NCBI GenBank assembly: GCA_002393735.1
Contig: DGTK01000008.1
Location: forward strand, 14,861 to 78,860
Direction: 5' to 3'
Source: Lachnospiraceae bacterium UBA4338
GTDB taxonomy: Bacteria > Bacillota > Clostridia > Lachnospirales > Lachnospiraceae
Length of the DNA: 64,000 nucleotides
This document shows, piece by piece, positions 14,174-23,848 of this stretch. Position 1 is the stretch's first letter; each line of letters starts with the position of its first letter. Both the position numbers and the translations under genes were made by a program. The notes under the pieces are model-generated. The model searched no databases. It was not told the origin of the DNA and saw nothing but the letters and a program-made list of their open reading frames with translations.

Positions 14174-16708
14174 TTATCTAATGTATGTCAAGAATTTGTT
14201 ACCGTTTCTTACGAACATGGCAGTAGCGTCTCCCATGCCCATTTTATATATGCTGCCCTCATTCGGATCTAAAAGGACTACATTATATTCATTAAAACCA
14301 ATAATCAAAAATGACTGATTATTATCTCCGACTGCCAGTACAGGAATGTCCTGATTTACGTAGTAGAGTACCATATCCATGGAACAAAGCGTTAAATCAA
14401 GAACCGTCACATCCTTAAGTTTTTCAGAAAGGATGTCTCCTGCCCTGTCGCCCCTGTCTATCATATAGCCTATGTCAGCCGTATAACCTTCAAGGGCAAG
14501 CATCTGTTCAAGGCAAACCTCCAAATCGCCCTCATCATCATTAACTGACTTGGCCTCAATTGCCATTATCTGATTAGACTTATGAAGATTTCCCTTTCTC
14601 CATATGTAGGCGCCATTATCATCAACCACCAGGCCGCCCAGTTCATAGGCTTTTCTTACCGCCTGGGATATATCTGAATATACACCCTTTACCAGACCCC
14701 CATGATATACATAGTAGTTGGTAATGTCTGAACTTAAATCTATATTTATAGCCTTAACGCCATCATGAAGCTGATGCTCTGCCGTCATCTTCTTTAATGA
14801 TGTGGCATTAAGCTCATTTGCCAGGTGAAGCTGAACTATTGTTTCATAGTTTTCCGTAACAATTTTTTCAAAATAGTTATTACTTACCTCTTCGGAATAA
14901 TTATTTACAATAGTATCAGGAGAAGCTTTGCCAAAAGCCCCGCCCTGCATCTCCACTCTTTCAAGTACAATCATATTACCATTTATTTCTATATTGGTAA
15001 CATATTTTCCCGGTTCTTCATAACTCTTAATGATTTTACCATCAGTTCCTCTGATTCTGATGGCATACATCGGAGCAGTTTCATTACCATAACTGTCGGT
15101 ATAAATATCCCCCCTGTCAGCTATGCCGTATATCAGGTCATTCTCCATAAAGCCCAGGGGATAAACGGCTTCCGTATCCTTAACCTTTATGGAAGAGATA
15201 CCTCCGGTTCGAAGATTTAAGAGTTTCACCTCGGAGCTTTTGCCGTTGACCGGTTTTACAAGGTAGCTTATCATGGAGCCGTCGACGGACATTTTAAAGC
15301 CCTGGTCATCAATCTCGGTAATAAGTTCTGTCACATCAAGATTTGAAAGATTGATACTGTACATGGTTCTGTCCATATAACAGAAGAGTTCCTCATTGTC
15401 TCCAAGAAACAGGCCGCGTCCCACGTTGTCCTTAAGAAGTGATGGCGACTTATTATATGGAATAAAGAGTATTTCGTCTGCCACATTATATTCCGCAGTA
15501 TAGGAATAAAGGATTATTCCGACCTCTCCCTCATGAACTCCTCTTGGGATATAGCCATATACGGCAAAAATCATGTCCCCGTTTTCATCAAGGCGAAGGA
15601 CCTTGATATCCACATCGTCCCTTAAGGTTCTTAAGTCCATCTCCTCATCATATAAAGAGAAAACTTCCGATATATTATTTTCTTTACTGTGACATGTAAA
15701 GAGCGCGCCCTCATGCACAAAGGCTACGATGTCTTCATTGTCTGAAAGAATAAGTTCAGGTGTATGGGATTCAATACCGATTACTATGGTGCTGCCATAA
15801 TAAAGTTCCCTGTCCTTCTGAATAATCTCATCCATGGTTCTGGTATAATCCAAAAGATATAATCTTTCGATACCTGTTTTTATTCTGAAGGACTCCTTTG
15901 TTTTAAAATACCTGGTTTCCTTATTCTCTCCAATTGTTGTTAAGTACTCAAGAGAAACATTAACTATATCCCCGTTAATATCCTCAATATAGGTAACCAC
16001 ATCCGGATATCTGAATACATCCAGATCTTTCATGATTACCTGATTATAGGAACTGTGAATGTCCACGTAACCGTAACTTGAATTATCGCCCGTAGAATCA
16101 CTCTCCAAGTAAACTATTAAATCTTCAGGATTATTAACTCCTTCATATATGGTATCTGAGAAGAAGTTGGCAAATTTAACTTTCTCCATAAATCCATTAT
16201 CAGGGAGTTTTGTTATCTGCGTATAATAGTAAACATCTCCCACATCCACTGTGGATAATACTATCATAAGGGAATATTCTTTTCCCTCTTCATACAGATC
16301 CTGAAAGAATATATCAAAATTCACCAGGTTATTGAGGTCTGTATATTCGGTCACCTCATGGTCTTCAATAAGTCTCTCTCCATCTAATGACCTTACCTCA
16401 TAACTTATATGTGCTATTTTCTGTTCTTTTTTATCAATCTTTACACTTAAAGTTCTGTCTTCATTTATAGGTGTAAGATATGAACGCATATAAGATACAT
16501 CCATTTTTTTCTTACAGCCCTGGACTCTGTTGCAGTCAATTCCCTCATAAACGAAATCAAGTACCGGCAGAGTCGGTGACCCAAGATAAGCATATTCCGA
16601 TACGTGTGAATGGTTAAATAACATATCGAAAAATAACAGCCCACCTGTGAAAGTCACTATAGCCAGAAGCACTCTAAGGCTTATGATTATATATCTCTTC
16701 ATCTTCAT
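14174..16708 (-). CDS. Large membrane-anchored protein with beta-propeller-like middle and C39-like C-terminus
   Basis: An 844-residue protein of unknown role. One N-terminal transmembrane segment (about 8-30) anchors a large extracytoplasmic part. Residues about 330-560 show repeated strand patterns resembling a WD40/TolB-type propeller. The C-terminal 170 residues resemble a C39-like cysteine peptidase domain: the late motif SFLIIGFNEYNVVLLDPNEG (799-818) matches the usual H-x-V-x-x-G...DP strand pair, but the position of the catalytic histidine is Gln798. A pseudo-peptidase or peptide-binding role is therefore more likely than proteolysis. It follows the ATP synthase terminator and is 18 bases from pncB. 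Confidence 0.6.
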   Translation of the reverse strand: MKMKRYIIISLRVLLAIVTFTGGLLFFDMLFNHSHVSEYAYLGSPTLPVLDFVYEGIDCNRVQGCKKKMDVSYMRSYLTPINEDRTLSVKIDKKEQKIAHISYEVRSLDGERLIEDHEVTEYTDLNNLVNFDIFFQDLYEEGKEYSLMIVLSTVDVGDVYYYTQITKLPDNGFMEKVKFANFFSDTIYEGVNNPEDLIVYLESDSTGDNSSYGYVDIHSSYNQVIMKDLDVFRYPDVVTYIEDINGDIVNVSLEYLTTIGENKETRYFKTKESFRIKTGIERLYLLDYTRTMDEIIQKDRELYYGSTIVIGIESHTPELILSDNEDIVAFVHEGALFTCHSKENNISEVFSLYDEEMDLRTLRDDVDIKVLRLDENGDMIFAVYGYIPRGVHEGEVGIILYSYTAEYNVADEILFIPYNKSPSLLKDNVGRGLFLGDNEELFCYMDRTMYSINLSNLDVTELITEIDDQGFKMSVDGSMISYLVKPVNGKSSEVKLLNLRTGGISSIKVKDTEAVYPLGFMENDLIYGIADRGDIYTDSYGNETAPMYAIRIRGTDGKIIKSYEEPGKYVTNIEINGNMIVLERVEMQGGAFGKASPDTIVNNYSEEVSNNYFEKIVTENYETIVQLHLANELNATSLKKMTAEHQLHDGVKAINIDLSSDITNYYVYHGGLVKGVYSDISQAVRKAYELGGLVVDDNGAYIWRKGNLHKSNQIMAIEAKSVNDDEGDLEVCLEQMLALEGYTADIGYMIDRGDRAGDILSEKLKDVTVLDLTLCSMDMVLYYVNQDIPVLAVGDNNQSFLIIGFNEYNVVLLDPNEGSIYKMGMGDATAMFVRNGNKFLTYIR

Positions 16709-16744
16709 AAAGGTGTATCCTCAAACAGGAAGAAAAAGTCAAAG

Positions 16745-16771
16745 ATGGGGATGTAGCCACTACATCCCCAT
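16745..16771 (-). terminator. Intrinsic terminator of the ATP synthase operon
   Basis: A perfect stem of about 12 pairs (GGGGATGTAG/CTACATCCCC core) around a 3-base loop lies 10 bases after the atpC stop; on the minus strand it is followed by a T-rich tail to about 16732. Confidence 0.8.
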
Positions 16772-16781
16772 TAACTTAAAC

Positions 16782-17186
16782 CTAACCAAGTGAATTCAAA
16801 CGACACAAAGCCTTTTTTAGTGCTACTTCTGCCCTGATTTCATCAATACCGGGTGCTTTACTTGCAAGTCTTTCGGTAGCTCTTTCCTTAGCTCTCTCAG
16901 CCCTGTCTCTATCGATTTCTGCAGGCCACTCAATAATTTCCGCCAGAATCGTAACCTTATCCGGCATAATCTGAGCGAAGCCGGCATGAAGCGCCGCATT
17001 CTTAGGGCCTTCCGGCTCTGTAATTGTTAATATGCCCGGGTCAACTATGCAGGTAAGAGGAATATGATTCTTATATATACCTATCTCACCTTCCGTTGTG
17101 TTAAACTCAACCATTCGAACCTTACCCTCATAGAAAACTCTTTCCGGGGTAACAACTCTTAAGTCGAATAAATCATTATCACTCAT
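16782..17186 (-). CDS. atpC: ATP synthase F1 epsilon subunit
   Basis: A 134-residue stalk subunit that couples rotation and can inhibit ATP hydrolysis. The N-terminal beta-sandwich (FDLRVVTPERVFYEG, then TTEGEIGIYKNHIPL) and the C-terminal helical hairpin (from about residue 90) are complete. It is the last gene of the operon, 12 bases after atpD, and is followed by the operon terminator. Confidence 0.96.
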   Translation of the reverse strand: MSDNDLFDLRVVTPERVFYEGKVRMVEFNTTEGEIGIYKNHIPLTCIVDPGILTITEPEGPKNAALHAGFAQIMPDKVTILAEIIEWPAEIDRDRAERAKERATERLASKAPGIDEIRAEVALKKALCRLNSLG

Positions 17187-17198
17187 ATACTACTCCAA

Positions 17199-18593
17199 TT
17201 ATTTGGCATTATTAGCTTTTGCCACAACATCATCTATGCTGCCGGCATTAAGGAAGTAACTCTCAGGAATGTTGTCATGCTTACCTTCAAGAATTTCCTT
17301 GAATCCTCTGATGGTCTCGGAAATCGGAACATACTTACCTTCAAGACCGGTAAACTGTCCTGCAACGAAGAATGGCTGTGATAAGAATCTCTGAATCTTA
17401 CGGGCTCTGTTAACCACAAGTTTATCATCTTCCGACAATTCGTCCATACCAAGGATAGCAATGATATCCTGTAATTCTTTATATTTCTGAAGTACCACCT
17501 GTACTCCTCTGGCAACTTCATAATGCTCATTACCCACAATTCTCGGATCAAGAATTCTTGAAGTTGATTCCAGCGGGTCAACCGCAGGATAAATACCAAG
17601 TTCAACTATGCTTCTTGAAAGAACCGTGGTTGCATCAAGGTGAGCGAAAGTTGTGGCAGGAGCAGGGTCTGTTAAGTCGTCCGCAGGAACATATACAGCC
17701 TGAACTGATGTAATTGAACCATTCTTTGTAGATGTGATTCTCTCCTGAAGAGCACCCATTTCCGTCTGAAGTGTCGGCTGATAACCAACGGCTGAAGGTA
17801 CACGACCAAGCAAAGCGGAAACTTCCGAACCTGCCTGGGTAAAACGGAAGATGTTATCGATGAACAAAAGCACATCCTTACCACCCTTGTCTCTGAAGTA
17901 CTCAGCCATTGTAAGTCCTGTTAAACCTACTCTCATACGGGCTCCTGGTGGCTCGTTCATCTGACCGAACACCATGGTTGTCTTATCGATAACCCCGGAT
18001 TCCTGCATTTCATGATAAAGGTCATTACCCTCACGGGTTCTCTCTCCAACACCGGTGAATACGGAATATCCACCATGCTCAGTAGCGATATTACGAATAA
18101 GTTCCTGAATAAGAACTGTCTTACCTACACCGGCACCACCGAAGAGGCCGATTTTACCACCTCTTTGATACGGGCAGAGAAGGTCAACGACCTTAATACC
18201 TGTTTCCAGCATCTCCGTCTTGGTTGACTGCTCTGCAAAGGTAGGTGCACTCTTATGAATCGGCTCATAGGTTACATCCTCCGGAGCCGGCTTATTATCA
18301 ATAGGCTTACCTAAAACGTTAAACATTCTACCCAGAGTATTCTCACCAACCGGTACGCTGATAGGGCTACCTGTAGCATTAGCACTCATTCCTCTGACCA
18401 AACCGTCTGTAGGTCCCATGGCAATACATCTTACAATATCATCACCTAAGTGCTGTGCAACTTCGACTACCAGTTCCTCTCCGTTATCTCTTGGGATAGA
18501 AATAGCTTCATTAATCTCTGGTAACTGGCCTTCGCCGAACTTAATATCCAAAACCGCACCTATAATCTGTGTGATTTTTCCGCTGTTTCCCAT
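17199..18593 (-). CDS. atpD: ATP synthase F1 beta subunit
   Basis: Catalytic subunit of the F1 head, 464 residues. The P-loop GGAGVGKT is at 152-159, the catalytic GERTREGNDL stretch near 180 and the conserved DELSEEDK-like segment near 385 (MDELSEDDK). All catalytic residues that can be read are present. SD AAGGAG precedes the ATG. Gene order is the standard I-a-c-b-delta-alpha-gamma-beta-epsilon. Confidence 0.98.
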   Translation of the reverse strand: MGNSGKITQIIGAVLDIKFGEGQLPEINEAISIPRDNGEELVVEVAQHLGDDIVRCIAMGPTDGLVRGMSANATGSPISVPVGENTLGRMFNVLGKPIDNKPAPEDVTYEPIHKSAPTFAEQSTKTEMLETGIKVVDLLCPYQRGGKIGLFGGAGVGKTVLIQELIRNIATEHGGYSVFTGVGERTREGNDLYHEMQESGVIDKTTMVFGQMNEPPGARMRVGLTGLTMAEYFRDKGGKDVLLFIDNIFRFTQAGSEVSALLGRVPSAVGYQPTLQTEMGALQERITSTKNGSITSVQAVYVPADDLTDPAPATTFAHLDATTVLSRSIVELGIYPAVDPLESTSRILDPRIVGNEHYEVARGVQVVLQKYKELQDIIAILGMDELSEDDKLVVNRARKIQRFLSQPFFVAGQFTGLEGKYVPISETIRGFKEILEGKHDNIPESYFLNAGSIDDVVAKANNAK

Positions 18594-18635
18594 TTTGCTC
18601 TCCTTACCTCTTTATTAATTCTCTTTAAAGGTGCC

Positions 18636-19502
18636 TTACGAAATAGCTTCGGCACCCGCAATAATCTCCGTTAATTCCTGAGTGATGGAACCCTGTCTTG
18701 CCCTGTTGTACTTAAGGGTTAACTTGTCTATCATCTCTTCAGCATTATTGGTAGCTGAATCCATAGCCTGCATTCTCGCACCGTTCTCGGCAGCTGTCGC
18801 TTCAATCAAAGCACCGTGAAGAAGGCTTGCTACATATTTAGGAATAATCAATTGTAATGCTTCCTCGTCATCCGGCTCGAAATTCATGATTAAATCATCA
18901 TTCTTACCCTCATCCATTGAATCATCATCTGTTTCCAGAATAGGAAGTAACTTAAGCAGGGTAGGGATATGGCTTACGGTATTCTTAAAATTGGTGTAAG
19001 CAATATATATTTCTCCCACCTCGCCCTCCTCGTAGGAAGCAAGGAGTTTATTACAAAGCTTAATTGCATCCGCATAAGTGAACTCTTCCATGAGTTCCGA
19101 GCGGTCTTCCACGATTCTGTAGCCTCTTCTTGATAAGAATTCCTGTCCTTTCTTACCGATTGTATATATATCCAGGTCTTCTTTTTTAAGTTCCTCGTTC
19201 TGTGTTATTAACTTAACCACATTGGAGTTGTAACCTCCTGCCAGACCTCTGTTGGATGTGATAACCACAACCGCCTTGCGGTTTGACTCGGGAGCCTGTG
19301 TATATATATTGCTGGTATTGGCGGACTTGGCTAAAAGCGAAATCACCGTCTTATACATACAATTAAAATATTCTTTTGACTGAAGGGCGCGGTTCTTGGC
19401 TTTCTGCAGTTTAACAGTTGCCACCAGTTTCATAGCCTTGGTAATCTGACCTGTGCTCTGTACACTGGCCCTGCGCCTCTTTATGTCTCTCATTGACGCC
19501 AT
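18636..19502 (-). CDS. atpG: ATP synthase F1 gamma subunit
   Basis: Rotor shaft of F1, 288 residues. The N-terminal helix MRDIKRRRASVQSTGQITKAMKL pattern and the C-terminal helix (MDSATNNAEEMIDKLTLKYN) that form the coiled coil are intact. The start could also be the ATG three codons later; the first ATG is chosen because both share a weak binding site. It lies 23 bases after atpA. Confidence 0.97.
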   Translation of the reverse strand: MASMRDIKRRRASVQSTGQITKAMKLVATVKLQKAKNRALQSKEYFNCMYKTVISLLAKSANTSNIYTQAPESNRKAVVVITSNRGLAGGYNSNVVKLITQNEELKKEDLDIYTIGKKGQEFLSRRGYRIVEDRSELMEEFTYADAIKLCNKLLASYEEGEVGEIYIAYTNFKNTVSHIPTLLKLLPILETDDDSMDEGKNDDLIMNFEPDDEEALQLIIPKYVASLLHGALIEATAAENGARMQAMDSATNNAEEMIDKLTLKYNRARQGSITQELTEIIAGAEAIS

Positions 19503-19525
19503 ATTATTTTACCCGTCTCTTAATA

Positions 19526-21031
19526 TTATGAAAAATCTTTCTTAAAATCTTCGATAGCTCTGATGAGTTTAGCCTCATCATCTTCCGAAATAACCTTGTT
19601 GTCCGCAATTGATGTGACAAGTTCCGGATACTGTGTATCAAGGAATTCGAAGAATTCACTCTCAAATCTTGTTATCTCCGATGTAGGAACATCAAGAAGG
19701 TATTTCCTTGTAGCCACAAAGATAATGATAACCTGATACTGTACAGGCATCGGCTTATACTGAGGCTGTTTAAGAATCTCTCTGATTCTTTCGCCCTGAG
19801 CAAGCTTTTCTTTGGTATCGTCATCAAGTTCAGAACCAAACTGGGCAAAAGCAGCCAATTCTCTGTACTGTGCAAGTTCAACTCTGATAGGAGCCGCAAT
19901 CTTCTTCATAGCCTTAATCTGAGCCGCACCACCTACTCTCGATACAGACAGACCGGCATTAACAGCAGGACGGAAACCTGCATTGAACATCTCCGTTTCA
20001 AGATATATCTGACCATCTGTAATAGAGATTACATTGGTAGGAATATATGCGGATACGTCACCTGCCTGGGTCTCAATGATAGGAAGGGCTGTAAGAGAGC
20101 CTCCGCCGTATTCTTCACTCATACGAACAGCTCTCTCCAATAATCTTGAATGAAGATAGAAAACATCTCCCGGGTATGCTTCTCTTCCTGGTGGTCTTCT
20201 AAGAAGAAGTGACAGTGTTCTGTATGCTGCCGCATGCTTGGTCAAGTCATCATAGATAACAAGAACATCTTCTCCGTTCTCCATCCACTCTTCGCCGATG
20301 GCACATCCCGAATAAGGGGCAATATACTGAAGCGGTGCAAGTTCGCTGGCTGTAGCCGCAACCACTGTTGTATACGCCATAGCACCGAACTCATCCAGGG
20401 TCTTAACAATTGAAGCAACTGTTGAAGCCTTCTGTCCGATTGCTACATAAATACATTTAACACCCTGGCCCTTCTGGTTGATGATAGTATCGATGGCGAT
20501 GGCAGTTTTACCTGTCTGTCTGTCACCGATAATAAGTTCTCTCTGTCCTCTTCCGATAGGAACCATGGAGTCAATGGCCTTAATACCTGTCTGGAGCGGA
20601 GTATCAACGCTCTTTCTGGTAATAACGCCCGAAGCAACTCTTTCAATCTGACGATGTTTATCCGTTACGATAACGCCCTTGCCGTCAATAGGCTGACCCA
20701 AGGCATTGACAACTCTTCCCAAGAGAGCATCACCTACAGGTACCTCAACGACACGACCGGTGGTTTTAACCACGTCACCTTCGTTAATATTCTTATGATC
20801 ACCCAGAAGAACAACACCCACATTGTCTTCCTCGAGGTTCATAACCATTCCGTATACATCCCCAGGGAACTGAAGAAGTTCGCCCTGCATGGCCTTCTCG
20901 AGACCATGAACTCTGGCAATACCGTCAGCCACCTGAATTACGTTACCCACGTTGGAAATCTCTAAGCGATCTTCGTATCTCTCAATTTGTTCTTTAATTA
21001 CAGAACTGATCTCTTCCGGTTTTAAATTCAT
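19526..21031 (-). CDS. atpA: ATP synthase F1 alpha subunit
   Basis: Non-catalytic nucleotide-binding subunit of the F1 head, 501 residues. P-loop GDRQTGKT at 169-176, arginine finger region in the SVSRVGGAAQ segment (about 370-379). Full length and standard for Firmicutes. It is 29 bases after atpH in the operon. Confidence 0.98.
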   Translation of the reverse strand: MNLKPEEISSVIKEQIERYEDRLEISNVGNVIQVADGIARVHGLEKAMQGELLQFPGDVYGMVMNLEEDNVGVVLLGDHKNINEGDVVKTTGRVVEVPVGDALLGRVVNALGQPIDGKGVIVTDKHRQIERVASGVITRKSVDTPLQTGIKAIDSMVPIGRGQRELIIGDRQTGKTAIAIDTIINQKGQGVKCIYVAIGQKASTVASIVKTLDEFGAMAYTTVVAATASELAPLQYIAPYSGCAIGEEWMENGEDVLVIYDDLTKHAAAYRTLSLLLRRPPGREAYPGDVFYLHSRLLERAVRMSEEYGGGSLTALPIIETQAGDVSAYIPTNVISITDGQIYLETEMFNAGFRPAVNAGLSVSRVGGAAQIKAMKKIAAPIRVELAQYRELAAFAQFGSELDDDTKEKLAQGERIREILKQPQYKPMPVQYQVIIIFVATRKYLLDVPTSEITRFESEFFEFLDTQYPELVTSIADNKVISEDDEAKLIRAIEDFKKDFS

Positions 21032-21060
21032 AACTAAGAGTCCGTACCTTTCCTAAAACT

Positions 21061-21609
21061 TTATGAAAGCTGTATATCGTGGAGTCCTTTCTCCATAATA
21101 TCAAGCTTATTTCTGATAGTATTATCTATGACTCTGTCCTTGATGCGCACCTTAACTCCCGCAATAAGAGACTCATCTATATCATATATAACTTCGATAT
21201 CCTTGTACCTTGTTGTTGCCAAAAGTCTGGCTTTCACTCTGTCCTTATCTTCCTGACTTAAGGCTTCGGCTGTGGTCACATACGCTGTGCCCATTCCAAG
21301 GCTTTCTTTGGCCCGGGCAATAAAATAGTCCAGAATATCCTTCACATAAACGAATCTGTTTTTGTCAATCAACAGCAGGAGAAAAGAAAGGATTTCATCT
21401 GAGCATCTGTTCTCAAACACGTTTTTCAGAATAACTTTCTTCTCTTCGCTCTCCACCTTGGGACTGTTAAGCAGTGTGACAAAATCACCGTTTTTGTTAA
21501 GCACATCCTTAAGGGCTACCGCCTCATCAAGCATATCCTGCATATTGCCTTTGTCTTTGGCAACTTCCATAAGTGCCTCGCCATAGGCATTTGCTGCTAC
21601 TCTACCCAT
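21061..21609 (-). CDS. atpH: ATP synthase F1 delta subunit
   Basis: Peripheral stalk subunit (OSCP homologue), 182 residues, with an N-terminal helical domain and the C-terminal signature VRIKDRVIDNTIRNKLD. Its start overlaps the end of atpF by 13 bases, indicating translational coupling of the two peripheral-stalk subunits. Confidence 0.95.
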   Translation of the reverse strand: MGRVAANAYGEALMEVAKDKGNMQDMLDEAVALKDVLNKNGDFVTLLNSPKVESEEKKVILKNVFENRCSDEILSFLLLLIDKNRFVYVKDILDYFIARAKESLGMGTAYVTTAEALSQEDKDRVKARLLATTRYKDIEVIYDIDESLIAGVKVRIKDRVIDNTIRNKLDIMEKGLHDIQLS

Positions 21610-22157
21610 GTATCATCACCCATTTCCTTAAGTGTCTCGTCAAGCAACTGTTTCTTAACTGAGTCATCTATGCCGGTTTTAACAATCTTACCTGCCATTA
21701 CTGAAGCAACATCGATAATTTCGTCCTTAACTTCATTGACAACTCTCTGCTTGGAGAGTTCTGCCTCATGATGGGCATTCTCCATAATGCGTCCTGCCTC
21801 AACCTTGGCATCTCCAATGATTTTTTCCTCACTGGCAATACCTTTCTTTCTGGCATCCGCAAGAATTGCCTCCACTTCCTTGTCAGCCTCTTTAAGCTTA
21901 GCGGCATACTCTTCCTTGAGTTTTAATGCTTCTTCTTTGTCCTTCTTAGCACTCTCAATATCATCCGCTATGCCTTTTTTACGATTCTCCAGGAATTTTC
22001 TTGCCGGCTTAAAAAAGAAGAAGGAGCCAGCTAAAAACAAAACAAAGACAGCAATCAATGTCAGGGCTGAATCCTGCAACAACTGCAAATCCAGGTCAAA
22101 AAGACGGGTCATTGCATCACCAGATAGCATCATATTAATCTGCGGTGCTATGTTCAC
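21597..22157 (-). CDS. atpF: ATP synthase Fo b subunit
   Basis: Peripheral stalk of 186 residues: a membrane segment at about 30-48 (ALTLIAVFVLFLAGSFFFF) and then a long charged coiled coil to the end. The start is GTG at 22155-22157, preceded by AGGAGG at 7 bases; it is translated as Met. The coiled coil is rich in Lys/Glu/Ala as expected. It overlaps atpH by 13 bases. Confidence 0.95.
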   Translation of the reverse strand: MNIAPQINMMLSGDAMTRLFDLDLQLLQDSALTLIAVFVLFLAGSFFFFKPARKFLENRKKGIADDIESAKKDKEEALKLKEEYAAKLKEADKEVEAILADARKKGIASEEKIIGDAKVEAGRIMENAHHEAELSKQRVVNEVKDEIIDVASVMAGKIVKTGIDDSVKKQLLDETLKEMGDDTWVE

Positions 22158-22191
22158 CTTTCTACCTCCTAAAATTTAATAACCTTTAATC

Positions 22192-22443
22192 TTAGATTAA
22201 CGGCTTAACGAATAATAAGAGCATTGCAATAAGAAGACCGTAAAGACCTGTTGTCTCTGCAACCGCCTGTCCTAAAAGCATGGTAGACATGATATCACCC
22301 TTTGCTCCCGGATTGCGACCAACTGCTGATGCGCCGTAACCTGCAGCAATACCCTGACCTACACCAGGTCCGATACCGGCAATAACTGCCAATCCTGCAC
22401 CAATTGCTGAGCAACCCAAAATAAAGCTCTCATTAAATTCCAT
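22192..22443 (-). CDS. atpE: ATP synthase Fo c subunit, sodium-type
   Basis: An 83-residue hairpin of two membrane helices that oligomerises into the rotor ring. The ion site carries the complete Na+ signature known from Ilyobacter tartaricus: Pro26-x3-Gln30 in helix 1 and Val61, Glu63, Thr64, Thr65, Tyr68 in helix 2 (VAETTGLY). This predicts a Na+-coupled enzyme rather than a H+-coupled one. GGAGG precedes the ATG at the right distance. Confidence 0.97.
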   Translation of the reverse strand: MEFNESFILGCSAIGAGLAVIAGIGPGVGQGIAAGYGASAVGRNPGAKGDIMSTMLLGQAVAETTGLYGLLIAMLLLFVKPLI

Positions 22444-22558
22444 TTTTGTTCCTCCTTAAGAATTAATTCTTTCGCATTGAAGCTCACCTTAAGTGTGATG
22501 AGCATTTATTAAAACCACGCCCTGTCCCGGGCTGCTGGTATTTTAATCCGTATTATAA

Positions 22559-23317
22559 TCAGGCTTTAGCCTCTTCCTGTACATCTTCTCTTTCTCCGAT
22601 GGCATTGTTGATATATGTCATCGTAAGCATACAGAATACGTATGTCTGAATCGCACCGGAAAACAGGTCGAAGTATGCATGAAGAGCAGCCGGCCATCCC
22701 ATGGCAATCCACTTAAGCAGACCGTATACCAAAGCCATCATAACCGTTCCCGAAAGCACGTTGGCAAACAAACGAAGGGAAAGAGATATAGGCACCGCTA
22801 TCTCGCTTATGATATTGATAGGGAGCCATATTGGCAGCCATGGCGGCAGCGGGGAAGTCATATCTTTCCAGATACTGCCAAGGGAATTGAATCTGAACTG
22901 ATTAATATGAATCAGCATAAATGTAATAATACCCAGAGGCAGTGTAACGCCGTAATCCGCTGTAGGCGGTCTTAAACCAAAAAGACCGGAAATATTGGAG
23001 AACAGTATAAAGATAAACAATACTCCGATATAATTCCTGAAACCATCGCCGTTTCTTCCCATGGAACCTTTAACGATTCCATCTAAGAATTCAACGATTA
23101 TTTCCAAAATATTCTGAAATGTTCCCGGTATTTTGTCAGCCTTCCTGAATACGAGTCCGCCGACAATAAAGAATATAATAAGTGAAATGACAACTATTAA
23201 AAGATACACATGAGATGTTGTAATCCAGAGTTCCTGTCCGAAAAAATTATACGAAAAGAGTCCGTGAATCATGAAATCCACGTCGTTCTGGCTTGTTAAC
23301 ATTAAGCCTTCGTACAT
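22559..23317 (-). CDS. atpB: ATP synthase Fo a subunit
   Basis: Stator channel subunit of 252 residues with five to six hydrophobic helices. The essential arginine is Arg182 in LSLRLFANVLSG. An acidic C-terminal tail (GEREDVQEEAKA) lies at the end. The 115-base gap to atpE holds small inverted repeats but no gene. It follows the AtpI-like protein by 12 bases. Confidence 0.96.
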   Translation of the reverse strand: MYEGLMLTSQNDVDFMIHGLFSYNFFGQELWITTSHVYLLIVVISLIIFFIVGGLVFRKADKIPGTFQNILEIIVEFLDGIVKGSMGRNGDGFRNYIGVLFIFILFSNISGLFGLRPPTADYGVTLPLGIITFMLIHINQFRFNSLGSIWKDMTSPLPPWLPIWLPINIISEIAVPISLSLRLFANVLSGTVMMALVYGLLKWIAMGWPAALHAYFDLFSGAIQTYVFCMLTMTYINNAIGEREDVQEEAKA

Positions 23318-23329
23318 TACAAATACCTC

Positions 23330-23845
23330 CTAGAAACTATTATCCTCACTGGGGTCTTCTCTTAAACCGAAGACACCTCTTATTTCTTCCTCATCATCCC
23401 CGGTAACACCCTGCACATCCCCGCCGGCTATATCTTCCGGTATCTCCCCGGATGGCTCCTTACCTTTAGTTAAGATGCGATGTACTTTTGGGTTTAAGTA
23501 TGCGGCGATTTTAACAAAAATCAGGCAGACAAAAACCACTATGGGGCTTAAATAATCGGATATACAGGCCACCACCAGCACCAGTGCCATAATCAGATAT
23601 CTGATTACCGTATGGAGTCTGTAGAGTCTGTCAGGGTTGCCGCCCTTCTCATAGGTTGCCACCGATTTCTCAATAGCCGTCATCATGCCGCTGACATAAC
23701 AGACAGATGCCACAAAGCCAAGTATAATGCTTAAAACCCACACTGTTTTACTTGGCACGAACCATATTCCTGCCGCAAGCATCAACACATCCAATATGGC
23801 AAGAGTAAGTATCATCTCTTTATGTGCTGCATACTTTATAGTCAT
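23330..23845 (-). CDS. AtpI-like membrane protein of the ATP synthase operon
   Basis: A 171-residue protein with four predicted membrane helices (about 11-28, 33-54, 81-99, 101-117) and a 50-residue soluble, acidic C-terminal tail (DDEEEIRG...). Position at the head of the atp operon and helix count fit subunit I, which helps assemble the c-ring in Na+- and H+-type enzymes. Sequence conservation of AtpI is low and identity was not proven. It starts 3 bases after the preceding small gene. Confidence 0.7.
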   Translation of the reverse strand: MTIKYAAHKEMILTLAILDVLMLAAGIWFVPSKTVWVLSIILGFVASVCYVSGMMTAIEKSVATYEKGGNPDRLYRLHTVIRYLIMALVLVVACISDYLSPIVVFVCLIFVKIAAYLNPKVHRILTKGKEPSGEIPEDIAGGDVQGVTGDDEEEIRGVFGLREDPSEDNSF

Positions 23846-23848
23846 TCG

